64,000 nt of DNA from Anastatus disparis (GCA_017163975.1 JAFFSR010000251.1:7440001-7504000); one strand, 5' to 3'; counted from the first letter of the stretch, positions 44,938-57,610 are shown. Program-made: numbers and translations. Notes: generated by a model not told the origin, from the letters alone.

Positions 44938-46639
44938 ACTAAAATACTTTTTCTACTTTTGCGATATTTTTTCTTACATAAAATTCTAAAGATAGTCCAT
45001 ATCCATAATATCTATAAAATAATTCAATGAAATTTAAAAATAAATTCACGTAAAAATGAACGAGAACAGTCATAAGTAAAAACCTAAAAGAAATTTTTAT
45101 TTTATTAAATCTCTGTAACCAACAAACTGAATATTATAAAAGCTTACCTTTAAAAGGTATATGATGGGCAAGTATGCTTAGCAATTTATTTTAATTAACG
45201 ATTTTAACTATTTTGATGTCTTAAACATATTATAAACTATTTTTTTAGTGATAAAATCAAACCTTGACATTAGAATTTTATGAAATCATGAAACAAATGT
45301 CAAGTATTTTTTTTATAATTGAATTTTACATGGTTCACAGAATTAATCCATTTATTTAGTATTTGAAACTATCGAATCTTGACATTAAAATTTCATGAAA
45401 TCACGAAACAAATGTCAAGTATATAGTAAAAGTGATAAAACTATGGCACCTTACCATAATTTTTAACAAAAGATTTTTCAAATTTTTTTTTTTATGAATA
45501 AACGTTGAATTTTACTAACCAAATTACTTGTTATCTTTTTTTATCATTTATTTAAAAGTGTTCTGAAATTTTTAAATCTTATTAAATATTTACAAAATTT
45601 CTTGCTAGGCCCGTTGTACACAATATTGTATTTTATGTTCAGTATATTTTTCAGGAGCGTATCATCTTAATACATTTAAATAATTGTATATTACCTGTAT
45701 CTTACACCTATTATAATTTCTAGTTCAAATGTTAGAACATACATTCATTAAGCATTTCACCAATAAAATATTTATCCACGGGCCTAGCAAGTAATTTTGT
45801 AAATATTTAATAAGATTTAAAAAATTTCAGAACACTTTTAAATAAATGATAAAAAAAGATAACAAGTAATTTGGTTAGTAAAATTCAACGTTTATTCATA
45901 AAAAAAAAAATTTGAAAAATCTTTTGTTAAAAATTATGGTAAGGTGCCATAGTTTTATCACTTTTACTATATACTTGACATTTGTTTCGTGATTTCATGA
46001 AATTTTAATGTCAAGATTCGATAGTTTCAAATACTAAATAAATGGATTAATTCTGTGAACCATGTAAAATTCAATTATAAAAAAAAATACTTGACATTTG
46101 TTTCATGATTTCATAAAATTCTAATGTCAAGGTTTGATTTTATCACTAAAAAAATAGTTTATAATATGTTTAAGACATCAAAATAGTTAAAATCGTTAAT
46201 TAAAATAAATTGCTAAGCATACTTGCCCATCATATACCTTTTTAAAGGTAAGCTTTTTATAATATTCAGTTTGTTGGTTACAGAGATTTAATAAAATAAA
46301 AATTTCTTTTAGGTTTTTACTTATGACTGTTCTCGTTCATTTTTACGTGAATTTATTTTTAAATTTCATTGAATTATTTTATAGATATTATGGATATGGA
46401 CTATCTTTAGAATTTTATGTAAGAAAAAATATCGCAAAAGTAGAAAAAGTATTTTATAAAATACTTGACAAATAAAAAAATATCAAATTGTTATTTTATA
46501 TAGTATGGTTGATACAAGAATAAACATGAACCACGATTCATCATACTGGAGCAAATTTTACCGTTATTAATTTATCACAGGTGGAATTTAAAATTGCTGA
46601 ACTTTTATGCTTCTGAGAATACAGCGGGAGAGCCATAGA

Positions 46640-48245
46640 TTGACTTTTATTCACGTGATATTAAAAAGAAAAAAAAATAGGTTTGAAAATTGGCTTTTAC
46701 GTGAAAATTAGAGTCTCTTGAATTTATTTTTTGTTCTTAATAAATTTGAACGAGCAACTTTTAAATGAAATATGGCTCGTTATAACAACAATTTAACAGT
46801 ATTGCTCGTCGTTATAACGGCGTTGCAGCTGTTAGTTAAAGATACAAATGCATCGTGTAGTGGTGGGTGATACGTATCGATATTTTTACAACCGATAACC
46901 ATCAATATCGATATTTTTTTTATTATCGAACTATTTCAATAATATTTTTGTGTTAATTTTTAATTTTGTATATTTTGTTGGACAAAGATAAATAGTTCTA
47001 CCAGTACTGACACGTGAGCTCCCTGTAGCTAGAATTAGAAATAAATGGAATAGCGTAGACTGGTATTAACTGTACACAGAAAAACGTTATTTTAATTATT
47101 TTTTGTTCTAAGACAAAATTTTGTTTTTACCTTTGCAGTTTGCTTTTACTATTTGAAACTTCTGCACACTGCATTTTCACAAATTCATAACATTGATCAG
47201 AATATGTTTATGGATTATTTAAATGAACTATCATCAGTAGCAGTGGAGCAGACAGAGAGTGCGCATGCTCGGTGGAAAGTATCAGATTATTCTTCGCGAT
47301 ACCTTTTTATTTATTGATTTTTCCTTAATAAATGAATTATCACAAACTTTAAGTTATACGAGTTTTTAGCTTGGCATGGGAAAAAATCGTATATGCCACT
47401 TGGGATAAAAATGCGAAACTTGAGGCTGGCATTTTCACCCCACGTAGCATAATATACTATTACTTAATATAAATATATTAAACATATAAATATATATATT
47501 CGCTTGATTGAATGTGTCTCGCACATGAATGAAGCGCCTCAACCATAGCGTTCATTTAATGTCCATTACACATGGCTGTGCATACTTATTTAAAAATAAA
47601 TAAAAGAACGAGAGATTTGAAAACAAAAAAAACAAATTGACCTCGTCAATACGAAAAAAATGTAAACGGTACGATTTTTTTTCATTGATCGCGTCATTGA
47701 ATGTTGATGAAATAAAAAAAAGAATGTGTACATGTGTGTTATAATTTGGAATGCTTTTTTTGGAATTTATGAAGCGAGTTCATTGTAGAAAAGTCATGGA
47801 ACTTTAGATAGGCAATTTTTTATAATTTTATATTGATTGCTGAATTGAAGGCTGTAGTACGACATGCAAATATGTATTTACGAATTAATCTTTCGCCTCA
47901 TGTAAGATATATTCTCAAATTTTTAGGTTCTCATAGGAAAAAATAAAATGAATATTAAACGAGAAAAATTAAAAATGTAAATGAAAGAAATGAAAAAATT
48001 ATAAGAGAAAAATGATCGTATTCCACAATCATCCTAGTATACATGCATTGCGTGAATGTATGCACACGCGAATGTATATATATATATACGTACATAATAT
48101 TTGCTAAACACCAATTATTTAATTTATGTGAATAAATTAATAACTTACGTTATTGTTTCAAAGTGAACAAAATTGTCTTATGATTTTAGCCTTAAATCCC
48201 TATTATCCTCCTCAAACACATAGCAACTTATAGTTGTATTTTAAT
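46640..48245. other. intergenic DNA, nothing recognised
   Basis: No open frame of note. A GC-richer patch near 47240-47280 (AGAGAGTGCGCATGCTCGG) and simple AT repeats are present. I see no supportable feature. Confidence 0.3.
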
Positions 48246-48249
48246 AATA

Positions 48250-48870
48250 AATAAATTAGGTTCAAATGTTAAAACATACATTAATTAGACATTTCACAAA
48301 TAAAATATTTATTCACGGGCCTGGCAAGTAATTTTGTAAATATTTATTAAGATTAAAAAAATTTCAAAACACTTTTAAATAAATGATAAAAGAAAAGATA
48401 ACAAGAAGTAATACAATTTTGTTAGTGAAATTCAATGTTTATTTATAAAGGCAAAAATTTGAAAAATCTTCTGCTAAAAGTTATGGTATAAGATACCATG
48501 GTTTTATCATCTGTATTATATACTTGACATTTGTTTCGTGATTTCATGAAATTCTAATGCCGAGATTTGATAGTTTCAAATATTAAATAAATAGATTGAT
48601 TCTGAGGACGCATGGAAGTTCAATTATAAAAAAAAAATAGTTGACATTTGTTTCATGATTTCATGAAATTCTAATGTCAAGGTTTGATTTTATTACTAAA
48701 AATAATTTATAATATCTTAAAGACATCAAAATGATTAAAATAATTAATTAAAATAAATCGCTAAGCATACCTGCCCACTATATACTTTTTTAAAGGTAAG
48801 CTTTTTACAGTATTCAGTTGATTGGTTACAGAGATTGAATAAGAAAAAAACTATTTCTTTTAGATTTTTA
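48250..48870 (+). repeat. third, diverged copy of the giant-palindrome arm
   Basis: It is direct relative to 45735-46320, sharing TTATTCACGGGCCTGGCAAG and the TTGACATTTGTTTCATGATT motif. It is clearly more diverged than the two palindrome arms are from each other. Confidence 0.75.
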
Positions 48871-50070
48871 CTCATTATTTTTCTTTGAATTTTCAGACTA
48901 TAACTTTTAATGCAAAGTTTTTTATTATTACATTTACTAAAAGGAAATACAAGTAAATGTCTAGTATAAGAAACAACTCGCTATTTCTAATACCGGCACA
49001 GAGTTGGAATTTTATACCCAACTCCTTGCGAACCTGTAGAAATTTGCGAAAGGATATAACTCTTGACAAGTAAATACATTTTAATGTAGACTTTATTATT
49101 AGAGAGATGGCCAAAGAGTGCCGTACAATGATTTGGCTTCGATCTGCTTGAGCATCGATCGAGCTGCCGCAGCCGCAGTTCTCCCCTATCGCTAAGTAGA
49201 AGGGATACATAAAATATGCTAATGAAATAGCGTAAAAAATTGATGATTTTTTATATGCTTAAAAAATTGACAAATATGTAGTAATTTTCAATAAAGCATA
49301 ACTTTTGAACCACTGATGCTTTTTTAATGCAACACAGCTTAAATTAAAATATTTAATTTGCATTTTCCATATATTTTTTTGTAAGAGTCTTAGTTGTTTG
49401 GATATTCAAGTTCTTATAAAGGCTCCTTGTCTATATCCTGGTCTAGGGGGCCTATTCGACGAAAAGAAAAAACACGGGTTCATTTTTTTCATCAAAAAAT
49501 CATATCCTGCAGTTTCAGCTGAATCAGTTTCTTGGAGGTGAGGACCTCTCCTTGTAAGTTTAAAATCAACTTTTCTCTAACATGTTCATAACATATATAT
49601 ACAATTGTCACCCGTTTTAAAATTTAACATGCAAATGTTAAATTTACCCCTATTTTTTTCTTTCTTTTTTGTTATAATTTAAACTTTTAAATCCATTTAT
49701 GTATTGTAGAGCGCTTGGTTTCATACAAATTGGAACTGTAGTTTCTGTGAGTGGTATGAAAAGAAATAAAATTAAAAAGAAAAAAGGAAGAGGAGAAAAA
49801 TAAAACTAGTGATTAAAGCTAAAGCGATAACAATCTCATTTGAGAGGTTACAGTTAAGATATCGTTCATCTGTTATGATTGAACGCAATGTTATATTAGC
49901 AATATCCGCCATCTGAATTTAGTATTGTTGTGTCTTGTTAACTTTTTTTTCAGCGCATAATGATAACATCTATGTAAAATTGAATCAAGACGGAGTATTA
50001 GAACGCATATTGGGCTTACACTAGCTAACGCACTCTGATTCAATAGATTTTAGGTAATTTAATTACAACT
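48871..50070. other. intergenic DNA, nothing recognised
   Basis: A 105-codon minus frame at 48893-49210 has no family I recognise, and its N-terminal part (CGCGSSIDAQADRSQII) is not repeated elsewhere here. I do not call it as a gene. The remainder is AT-rich. Confidence 0.3.
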
Positions 50071-50441
50071 AAACAATTTTGAAAAATTTTAATGTCGATT
50101 ACCGATCCGTTGGGACTTATAGCTCCCTTTACAATTTAGGGGTGTATTTTAATGCAAGACGTTTGGATTAGTGGAATAGGTTGAGATGTAAAATTACAGA
50201 AAAATAAATTTTAAAAATGGAAAAAATGGCTGGTAGATTTAGAAAATATTAAACTATGTCGAATTCCCTGATGTTGCCAAATAAATCCTACAACAGAATT
50301 ATTTTCAAATCATATTTTGCGGCGCGAGTGAAATAGCTTATTCTGCTGTTATTTATTGGCGTTTTGAATATAAAAATAATATCTATACAGTAATTATTAT
50401 GTCAAAAAGTAAAATTGCTTCGTTAAAACCGTTGTAGAAAT

Positions 50442-51108
50442 TTTACCAACTAAAATGGCCAATTCATCAATTATTCCCCAATTTTATTCATGAATCGTTG
50501 GCGAAATATTTTACTATTGAATGGCCGACCGACTACGCACATGTACGCGCATATTTACTGACAACCAACTGACGTACGTTAGATAGACTGTGAAACCAAA
50601 GATATATTATAGCTATATGCTAAAACATAGTATAGCTGCTGTATTTTCTGTTTAAAAAATACAGAGCTGAAAGAATTTTAGATAACCTATAAAAGCAAAA
50701 TAATTTTTAAAGTGAATATGTGTTTTAAGAAAGTGATGAAAATGATGCGTGTAAAAGGTTGAAAATTTTGACTGTATACTTAATCTAAATAGTGAACACA
50801 GTGAAAAAAAAGCTATAAAAAATTGAATATATAGTTAATAAAAATTCAATATGTTGCTATTAATCAAAGATAATTCTTAAATAATAATCAACTAATTATT
50901 TTATATGTATGTGCGCATGCAATGTATAAGCATGTGTTACAATTATAATAATGATTGTGATAATTAATATAATAAATGTTAAAAGAATTTAATACCTTAA
51001 AAAGCATCACTTTAAATTTCCCATATCGGTTGGGCAATGAATAGCGTAAAACGTGACGTTATTAGCAATGATATTGGCGAACGATTAAACGATAGAAAAT
51101 TTCTACGA
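50442..51108. mobile_element. TIR insertion in the Pao RNase H region
   Basis: Pao coding homology stops at LKPL and resumes at YPRLELQ. The inserted stretch has inverted ends around GTAGAAATTTT (left) and AAAATTTCTAC (right), with patchy inverted similarity further in (GAATCGTTGGCGAAATAT against CGAACGATTAAAC). The exact ends and target duplication are not resolved. Confidence 0.6.
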
Positions 51109-51298
51109 GGGAACCTATCCGCGTTTAGAGTTGCAAGCTGCGATTTCAGGTGTTCGTGTAGCTAAATTAATTCAAACAAAACATGAATTTCTTATACAAA
51201 AACGTGTTTTCTAGTCAGATTTTCAAACTGTTTTGCAATAGATAAACTCAAATCCTCGCACTTATAAAACGTGTGTTATGAATAGATTGGGCTAAATT

Positions 51299-53532
51299 GA
51301 AGGCCCGGATGCAATAAGGACATTTACGCTTGGAGCACGCAAAACTGAAGTCACTTGGTAGTAAAAATTTCATTTTCTTCAAATAAATTTCAAAAAATTT
51401 GACGTTGTAAAACTCATCATGCCGCATCTTTTTTATATTAATAGTTTTTTTATAAAATTTTTATTTTTCAAGATAAAAATTAAAAACAAGGAAATTTTCT
51501 ACATTAAATTTCAATACTTTTTTAAACTTAAATCGTTGTAATTCGAGTAAATATTAACCGATCACGCTGAAATTTGAAATATATTTTCTAAATATCATAG
51601 CGAAACTTGTGATAATTATAAAAAATGTTAATTCTCTAATTGTTAGTCGCAATTGTTTATTAATTAATACAAATTACAAATTGTGCGTTTATAATGTACT
51701 CGAGAAAAAAGTATCGAGGGAACTTTCAAGTACAAGAAACTTGTAGCGAGAAAGTTTTTGGTTTTTGTATAAAGAAGATTTGTGGAAAGTTTCAAATCGA
51801 TTGATAAATAATTAAAAAAGATGTAACAACATTTACAAGTAGCGCGCATGCGGTCGAGCGCTGCAGTTTTCTTATAAGTTAGATTCTCAGTGAATATTAC
51901 GTCAACTGAATGACTCTTGGTAATATTATTTGGAAAAAGCAATAATACAAATATAACAATATGATATTTATTAAAAGTAAATAAACATATGAATAAACAA
52001 ACAAATAAATAAATAAACAAAAATCTGTAATGTAATTATTTAATAATTAAATAATTACATTACAGATTTTTGTTTAATGCTGATTTTTTGATTGTTTCAA
52101 AGCATTTCTTTTTTATTTTGTCTCTTAAAATCTTTTTTTCTTTCGCATTAGTAATATGAGTTTTCTAAAAACATAAAGTGTAATATTTTTAAACAATATA
52201 ATGTTGGGATTTATATTTATAAAAGTAAACATATATGCGTATGTACGTTCACTTTTAGGAATATTTGGCTACCAGTCTTCTTTTGTATAACGATTAGACT
52301 TGTAAAATTGTTCATCACGAGGAATGAAAATTATTTTATCTTATAATGGAATCAAAAAACGGTCGGAAAAGAACGATGTATCATTTCTTGTTCTTTTTTG
52401 ACCGTTTTTTGATTCCATTATTCCCCATGGTGTACAATTTCACAAGTCTAAACGTTAAACAAAAGAAGACTGGTAGAAAAATATTCCTATATGTTAAGAC
52501 CACAGCACTTGCCTAAATCGTATATATATATATATATATATATATATACGAACAAAATTCATAATAATGTTTATATAGAAGAAGAGTGAACGTACACACG
52601 CATATATGTTTACTTTTATAAATATAAATCCCAACATTATATTGTTTAAAAATATTACACTTTATGTTTTTAGAAAACTCATATTACTAATGCGAAAGAA
52701 AAAAAGATTTTAAGAGATAAAATAAAAAAAAAATCCTTTGAAACAATCAAAAAATCAGTATTAAACAAAAATCTGTAATGTAATTATTTAATTATTAAAT
52801 AATTACATTACAGATTTTTGTTTATTTATTTATTTGTTTGTTTATTTATATGTTTATTTACTTTTAATAAATATCATATTGTTATATTTGTATTATTGCT
52901 TTTTCCAAATAATATTACCAAGAGTCATTCAGTTGACGTAATATTCACTGAGAATCTAACTTATAAGAAAACTGCAGCGCTCGACCGCATGCGCGCTACT
53001 TGTAAATGTTGTTACATCTTTTTTAATTATTTATCAATCGATTTGAAACTTTCCACAAATCTTCTTTATACAAAAACTTTCTCGCTACAAGTTTCTTGTA
53101 CTTGAAAGTTCCCTCGATACTTTTTTCTCGAGTACATTATAAACGCACAATTTGTAATTTGTATTAATTAATAAACAATTGCGACTAACAATTTGAGAAT
53201 TAACATTTTTTATAACTATCATAAGTTTCGCTATGATATTTAGAAAATATATTTCAAATTTCAGCGTAATCGGTTAATATTTACTCGAATTACAACGATT
53301 TAAGTTTAAAAAAGTATTGAAATTTAATGTAGAAAATTTTCTTGTTTTTAATTTTTATCTTGAAAAATAAAAATTTTATAAAAAAACTGTTAATATAAAA
53401 AAGATGCGGCATGATGAGTTTTACAACGTCAAATTTTTTGAAATTTATTTGAAGAAAATGAAATTTTTACTACCAAGAGACTTCAGTTTTGCGTGCTCCA
53501 AGCGTAAATGCCCTTATTGCATCCGGGCTTTC
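51299..53532. mobile_element. 2.2-kb palindromic transposable element with AATT target duplication
   Basis: The ends GAAGGCCCGGATGCAATAAG and inverse lie between AATT copies (51295-51298 and 53533-53536). Removing the element and one AATT restores the Pao frame across GINEEMNVSE. The whole element is one palindrome with arms of about 1050 bp and a centre near 52390 (ACGGTC and GACCGT within a 25-bp stem). Each arm also contains a smaller inverted repeat, AAAAATCTGTAATGTAATTA and its inverse. Frames 51664-52020 (-) and 52818-53105 (+) are the same arm sequence read twice, with no known domain. Confidence 0.85.
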
Positions 53533-54378
53533 AATTAACGAGGAAATGAATGTATCGGAATAGAGATAGGTTCCTACCGCAGAAAATCTGGCAGACAATG
53601 CTACGAGGTATGCGCCTGACGCCTTAAAAAATGATAATAAATGGTTTTTGAGACCTTCATTTTTGCGCGATAACAGGTCTAGTATCTGTTTTACAGCTCC
53701 TTAAAAACTCACCATTTTCAATTTTAAAAAAGCATGTGTCTAAAGAAGAAACTCTTCTTACAGTATTAGCCGAAGCAGAATATTTTATGAATTTTAGACC
53801 CTTAACTCATGTCTCCACTGACCCTAGAGTTCACGAAGCACTTACATCTAGTCATTTTTTAATTGAAACTTCATCCAGTACAATGAAATTTGAAAGATTT
53901 GATGCCAAAACTTTTTGTACTAGTAAGCAATAGTTGTTGCAATGGCTTCGCGAGTGTTTACCTTTTTTACTAACTCGTAAAAAATGGTTCGCTAGTTCGA
54001 ATCCTTTAAAAAAAGGTGATTTAGTATTAATATTTAATGATCAAGCACCGAGAAATACATAGAAAAAGAGTGCAATAATAAAAACCTTTGCTGGTATTGA
54101 TGGTGAGATTCGAGTTGTTTAAATAAAAACCGCAAATGGAATTTCACAGCGTCCTAATAGAAAATCAATTAAGTTCTCAGAAGTACAAAACAATTAAGTT
54201 TTGTACAAATAGAGGAAATGTTTCATTTATTAAATAATTATTGAAATTAGTTTATTAAAAATATTTGTAAATCTGCTTGGTTTTAACTTTAAGCCTAAAA
54301 TTTTAAATATTAAAACTTTCAAAATTAGAAATTAGTTTGCCGCAATCACGGAGACGTTTCATTGTCATCTGGGACTGC

Positions 54379-54379
<1 letters not shown>

Positions 54380-54412
<33 letters not shown>
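54380..54412. repeat. CT microsatellite
   Basis: About 15 uninterrupted CT units. Confidence 0.9.
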
Positions 54413-54416
<4 letters not shown>

Positions 54417-54581
54417 ATAACTGTTATAGATGCAAGAGACTACGTCACAGATGGCGTAGAGGCATTACAGTGGACGTTTTCAGCAAACAAATTTATTAAT
54501 TGAAAGTAAAGTTGCCATGGAAATCAATGACCTATTCTCTTCACTAATTTTCTTGTCACTTTTCGATTAAGCTTAGAATCA

Positions 54582-54717
54582 GTGGTGCTATTCAAACCGT
54601 GAGTGAGAAAGTTCATTTTGTGAGATAGGCTTGGTTAGGTTAGTAGAACTGCTCAGCATCTGTCATCTCGGTCTATCTCTCAAATTGAAGTTTCTCACTC
54701 ACAGGTTGAAAAGCACC
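54582..54717. mobile_element. 136-bp fold-back MITE
   Basis: GTGGTGCTATTCAAACCGTG at the left mirrors the right end GTGGTGCTTTTCAACCTGTG in inverted orientation, with arms of about 48 bp extending through the GAGTGAGAAA and GAGATAG motifs. Confidence 0.75.
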
Positions 54718-54944
54718 ACAGACGGACATGAAGCTCTTGTAAAAATAATATTATTTAAAAAATAAATCAAATCATTAATTATAAAAAATATTGTATTGTC
54801 TTTTTAATTTGAAAAGAAACAGATCCATTTTTAAGTTAACAAAGCAGCAACTTTTGAGGTGGGAATAAAACTCGTCATGGATAATGTACTATTCATAGAT
54901 AATTTAATCATTAATTTTACAGAAAAGTGGACTTCATAAAAACA

Positions 54945-55140
54945 ATGTGTTTTTAGGCACGACCGCTATACGAAATTACACCTTTATTTATATTTCCAAT
55001 TTTTTGTTTTACCCGTCCCATTTTACCCCGTCCCATTCCGCAATCGCCCGGGGTAATGCCCGTGAAGAGGGGAAAACCCATAGGCAAACCCAGGGGGATA
55101 AAACCTGGGAAAACCCTCTCCGGAATGGGTCGGTGTATAT
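54945..55140. other. GC-rich structured patch
   Basis: CCCATTCCG (about 55034) pairs with CGGAATGGG (about 55121), and an inner stem pairs CCCAGG with CCTGGG. The sequence is unlike its surroundings. The 88-codon plus frame across it is not recognisable as protein. Confidence 0.4.
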
Positions 55141-55151
55141 AGCAGATTCGG

Positions 55152-57610
55152 TATTTAGTCCAGTAGAATTAGACTTTTTGCATGACTTAATTAGTAACAG
55201 GCAACTGAAGTGAAAAATGAGTTCATTAGGTCAAAAGATATTAAAATTTAGAAAGACCCTCAAAATTTGGGCTGGCATATTTTTTTAAACAACGTTTTTA
55301 TGTAAAAAATTGTGAAAAATCGATGTTTTTTGGATCTAGCTCTTTTCGTTTTTTAATAGGGTATATGAAATTTATAATACTTATAAGGGTCTTCAAGACG
55401 AATAGTTTAAGCCCTATTACATTAAATTTCGTCAATAATTTATTTAAATAATCGCAAAAATATAGTCAAAAATCGTTAAATGTTTAATAATTTTTTATTC
55501 CATAAAAAAAAGAGCTACATGCTTGTAACTTTGTAAAAAGTTGCCTTCTATCATCCTTAAGTTCCCATAATTTTTTCAGCAAAAAATATTAATTTGTTTA
55601 TGAGATATTCAATTTGTTCACTAAAAAGAGGTAAAATGTAGGCCTCAAATGGACCCTATTGCGGTCACTTTAGAAAGAAATGACCATTGTCATTTATGCT
55701 CTTTGACACTTATATTTAGTGAAAATAAAAAGTTCGATTGATATTTTTATTATTTTCGCTGTTTAAATGGCGAACGAAAAAAAAAATTTTTTTTTCTTAA
55801 TTGTTTTTTAAATTTATATATGAAAAAATGAAAATATTTAAATGCAACTTTTTTATTCTTGTTGCTTAAATTTTAACGCTTATTTTAAAAAAAAAAACGT
55901 TATTCTGCGATAATTAGGAGCTGAGATAATTTTTTTTTTTTTAAATTCGCCATTTGTTTATTTACAAAAGTTAAGGAATGAAATTTTAATGACAGATCCT
56001 TTAATACTTGAATTTTGATATAAGATCATTTCTGATATTAAAATCAGTTTTTTAAAACCTTAAAAGATTGTTTTTAAGTATGTATAGTTTCAATTCTTTT
56101 TGAAGAGGGGAGGAACGCGTCATCTTTCGCAAGTACAGAAAAAATTTTTTGATTACTTCAAATTTGTCTTGTGAAAAAATTTTCTATATCTCAGTGAAAT
56201 ATTAACCGATTTTGATGTTTCTTTTTTTAATCTGGGGTAGCTGAAAAAATTAGATTATTATCTTTTTTACAATTTAATTTTTTCATAAAAGAAATGAAAC
56301 TTATTTATTAGATTATAAGAATAAACATGACAAGTATATAAGAAATAAAAAAAAAATATGCATATATTTTTTGTTATTGTTTATAACAAATTAATTTATT
56401 TATATTATTAAACAAGTATAACGGCTGTTAATATTATCTCGCGCTACCTATCGCGATAATCTAATTTTTATCTATATAAAAAATTAGATTATCGCGATAA
56501 TCTAATTTTTTCAGCTACCCCAGATTAAAAAAAGAAACATCAAAATCGGTTAATATTTCACTGAGATATAGAAAATTTTTTCACAAGACAAATTTGAAGT
56601 AATCAAAAAATTTTTTCTGTACTTGCGAAAGATGACGCGTTCCTCCCCTCTTCAAAAAGAATTGAAACTATACATACTTAAAAACAATCTTTTAAGGTTT
56701 TAAAAAACTGATTTTAATATCAGAAATGATCTTATATCAAAATTCAAGTATTAAAGGATCTGTCATTAAAATTTCATTCCTTAATCTTTGTAAATAAACA
56801 AATGGCGAATTTAAAAAAAAAAAAATTATCTCAGCTCCTAATTATCGCAGAATAACGTTTTTTTTTTTAAAATAAGCGTTAAAATTTAAGCAACAAGAAT
56901 AAAAAAGTTGCATTTAAATATTTTCATTTTTTCATATATAAATTTAAAAAACAATTAAGAAAAAAAAATTTTTTTTTTCGTTCGCCATTTAAACAGCGAA
57001 AATAATAAAAATATCAATCGAACTTTTTATTTTCACTAAATATAAGTGTCAAAGAGCATAAATGACAATGGTCATTTCTTTCTAAAGTGACCGCAATAGG
57101 GTCCATTTGAGGCCTACATTTTACCTCTTTTTAGTGAACAAATTGAATATCTCATAAACAAATTAATATTTTTTGCTGAAAAATTATGGGAACTTAAGGA
57201 TGATAGAAGGCAACTTTTACAAAGTTACAAGCATGTAGCTCTTTTTTTTATGGAATAAAAAATTATTAAACATTTAACGATTTTTGACTATATTTTTGCG
57301 ATTATTTAAATAAATTATTGACGAAATTTAATGTAATAGGGCTTAAACTATTCGTCTTGAAGACCCTTATAAGTATTATAAATTTCATATACCCTATTAA
57401 AAAACGAAAAGAGCTAGATCCAAAAAACATCGATTTTTCACAATTTTTTACATAAAAACGTTGTTTAAAAAAATATGCCAGCCCAAATTTTGAGGGTCTT
57501 TCTAAATTTTAATATCTTTTGACCTAATGAACTCATTTTTCACTTCAGTTGCCTGTTACTAATTAAGTCAAATTTTAAGGTTTTTCGAGCTAATTCTACT
57601 GGACTAATAA
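55152..57610. mobile_element. 2.4-kb near-perfect palindrome
   Basis: TTAGTCCAGTAGAATTAG at the left is mirrored at the right end, and the arms (about 1.1 kb each) are nearly identical by eye from GACTTAATTAGTAACAGGCA inward. The spacer of about 230 bp contains ATTATCGCGATAAT palindromes. One asymmetric stretch lies near the outer edge, where CTTTTTGCAT on the left faces longer sequence on the right. No transposase frame exists. Confidence 0.85.

Larger units (their letters stand above)
42228..46634. mobile_element. giant nested palindrome
   Basis: The outer left arm 42228-42408 and right arm 46450-46634 are inverted copies (ATGCTGAATCGTAGTTCATG region). The left arm resumes at 44938 and runs to about 45616; the right arm is continuous 45778-46634. 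The arms look almost identical by eye. Sequence 42409-44937 is therefore an insertion of about 2.5 kb in the left arm. A third, diverged partial copy of the arm lies at 48250-48870. No transposase is present. Confidence 0.8.
50080..54200 (+). pseudogene. Pao/BEL retrotransposon pol relic, twice interrupted
   Basis: Pao/BEL pol encodes protease, reverse transcriptase, RNase H and integrase. Remaining pieces in order: the ITDPLGLIAPFTI and LMQDVWISGIG block (about 50100-50190); the RNase H start AVIYWRFE to MSKSKIASLKPL (to about 50440); after a first insertion, YPRLELQAAISGVRVAKLIQ (about 51110-51298); after a second insertion, INEEMNVSE and VPTAENLADNATRYAPDAL (53533-53640); then an integrase tail MNFRPLTHVSTDPRVHEALT (53736-53933), ending LKKGDLVLIFNDQAPRN near 54055 and RPNRKSIKFSEVQ. 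The integrase catalytic core is deleted between about 53690 and 53705, and stops occur throughout. LTRs were not identified. Confidence 0.85.

Noticed and set aside
51664..53105. Two ORFs (118 and 95 aa) with identical starts MFIYLFVCLF
   Set aside because: They are the two mirror arms of one palindrome. The hydrophobic start comes from a TTTA-type simple repeat, and there is no conserved domain.
53736..53933. Stand-alone 65-aa gene
   Set aside because: It is the integrase tail of the Pao relic, included in that pseudogene.
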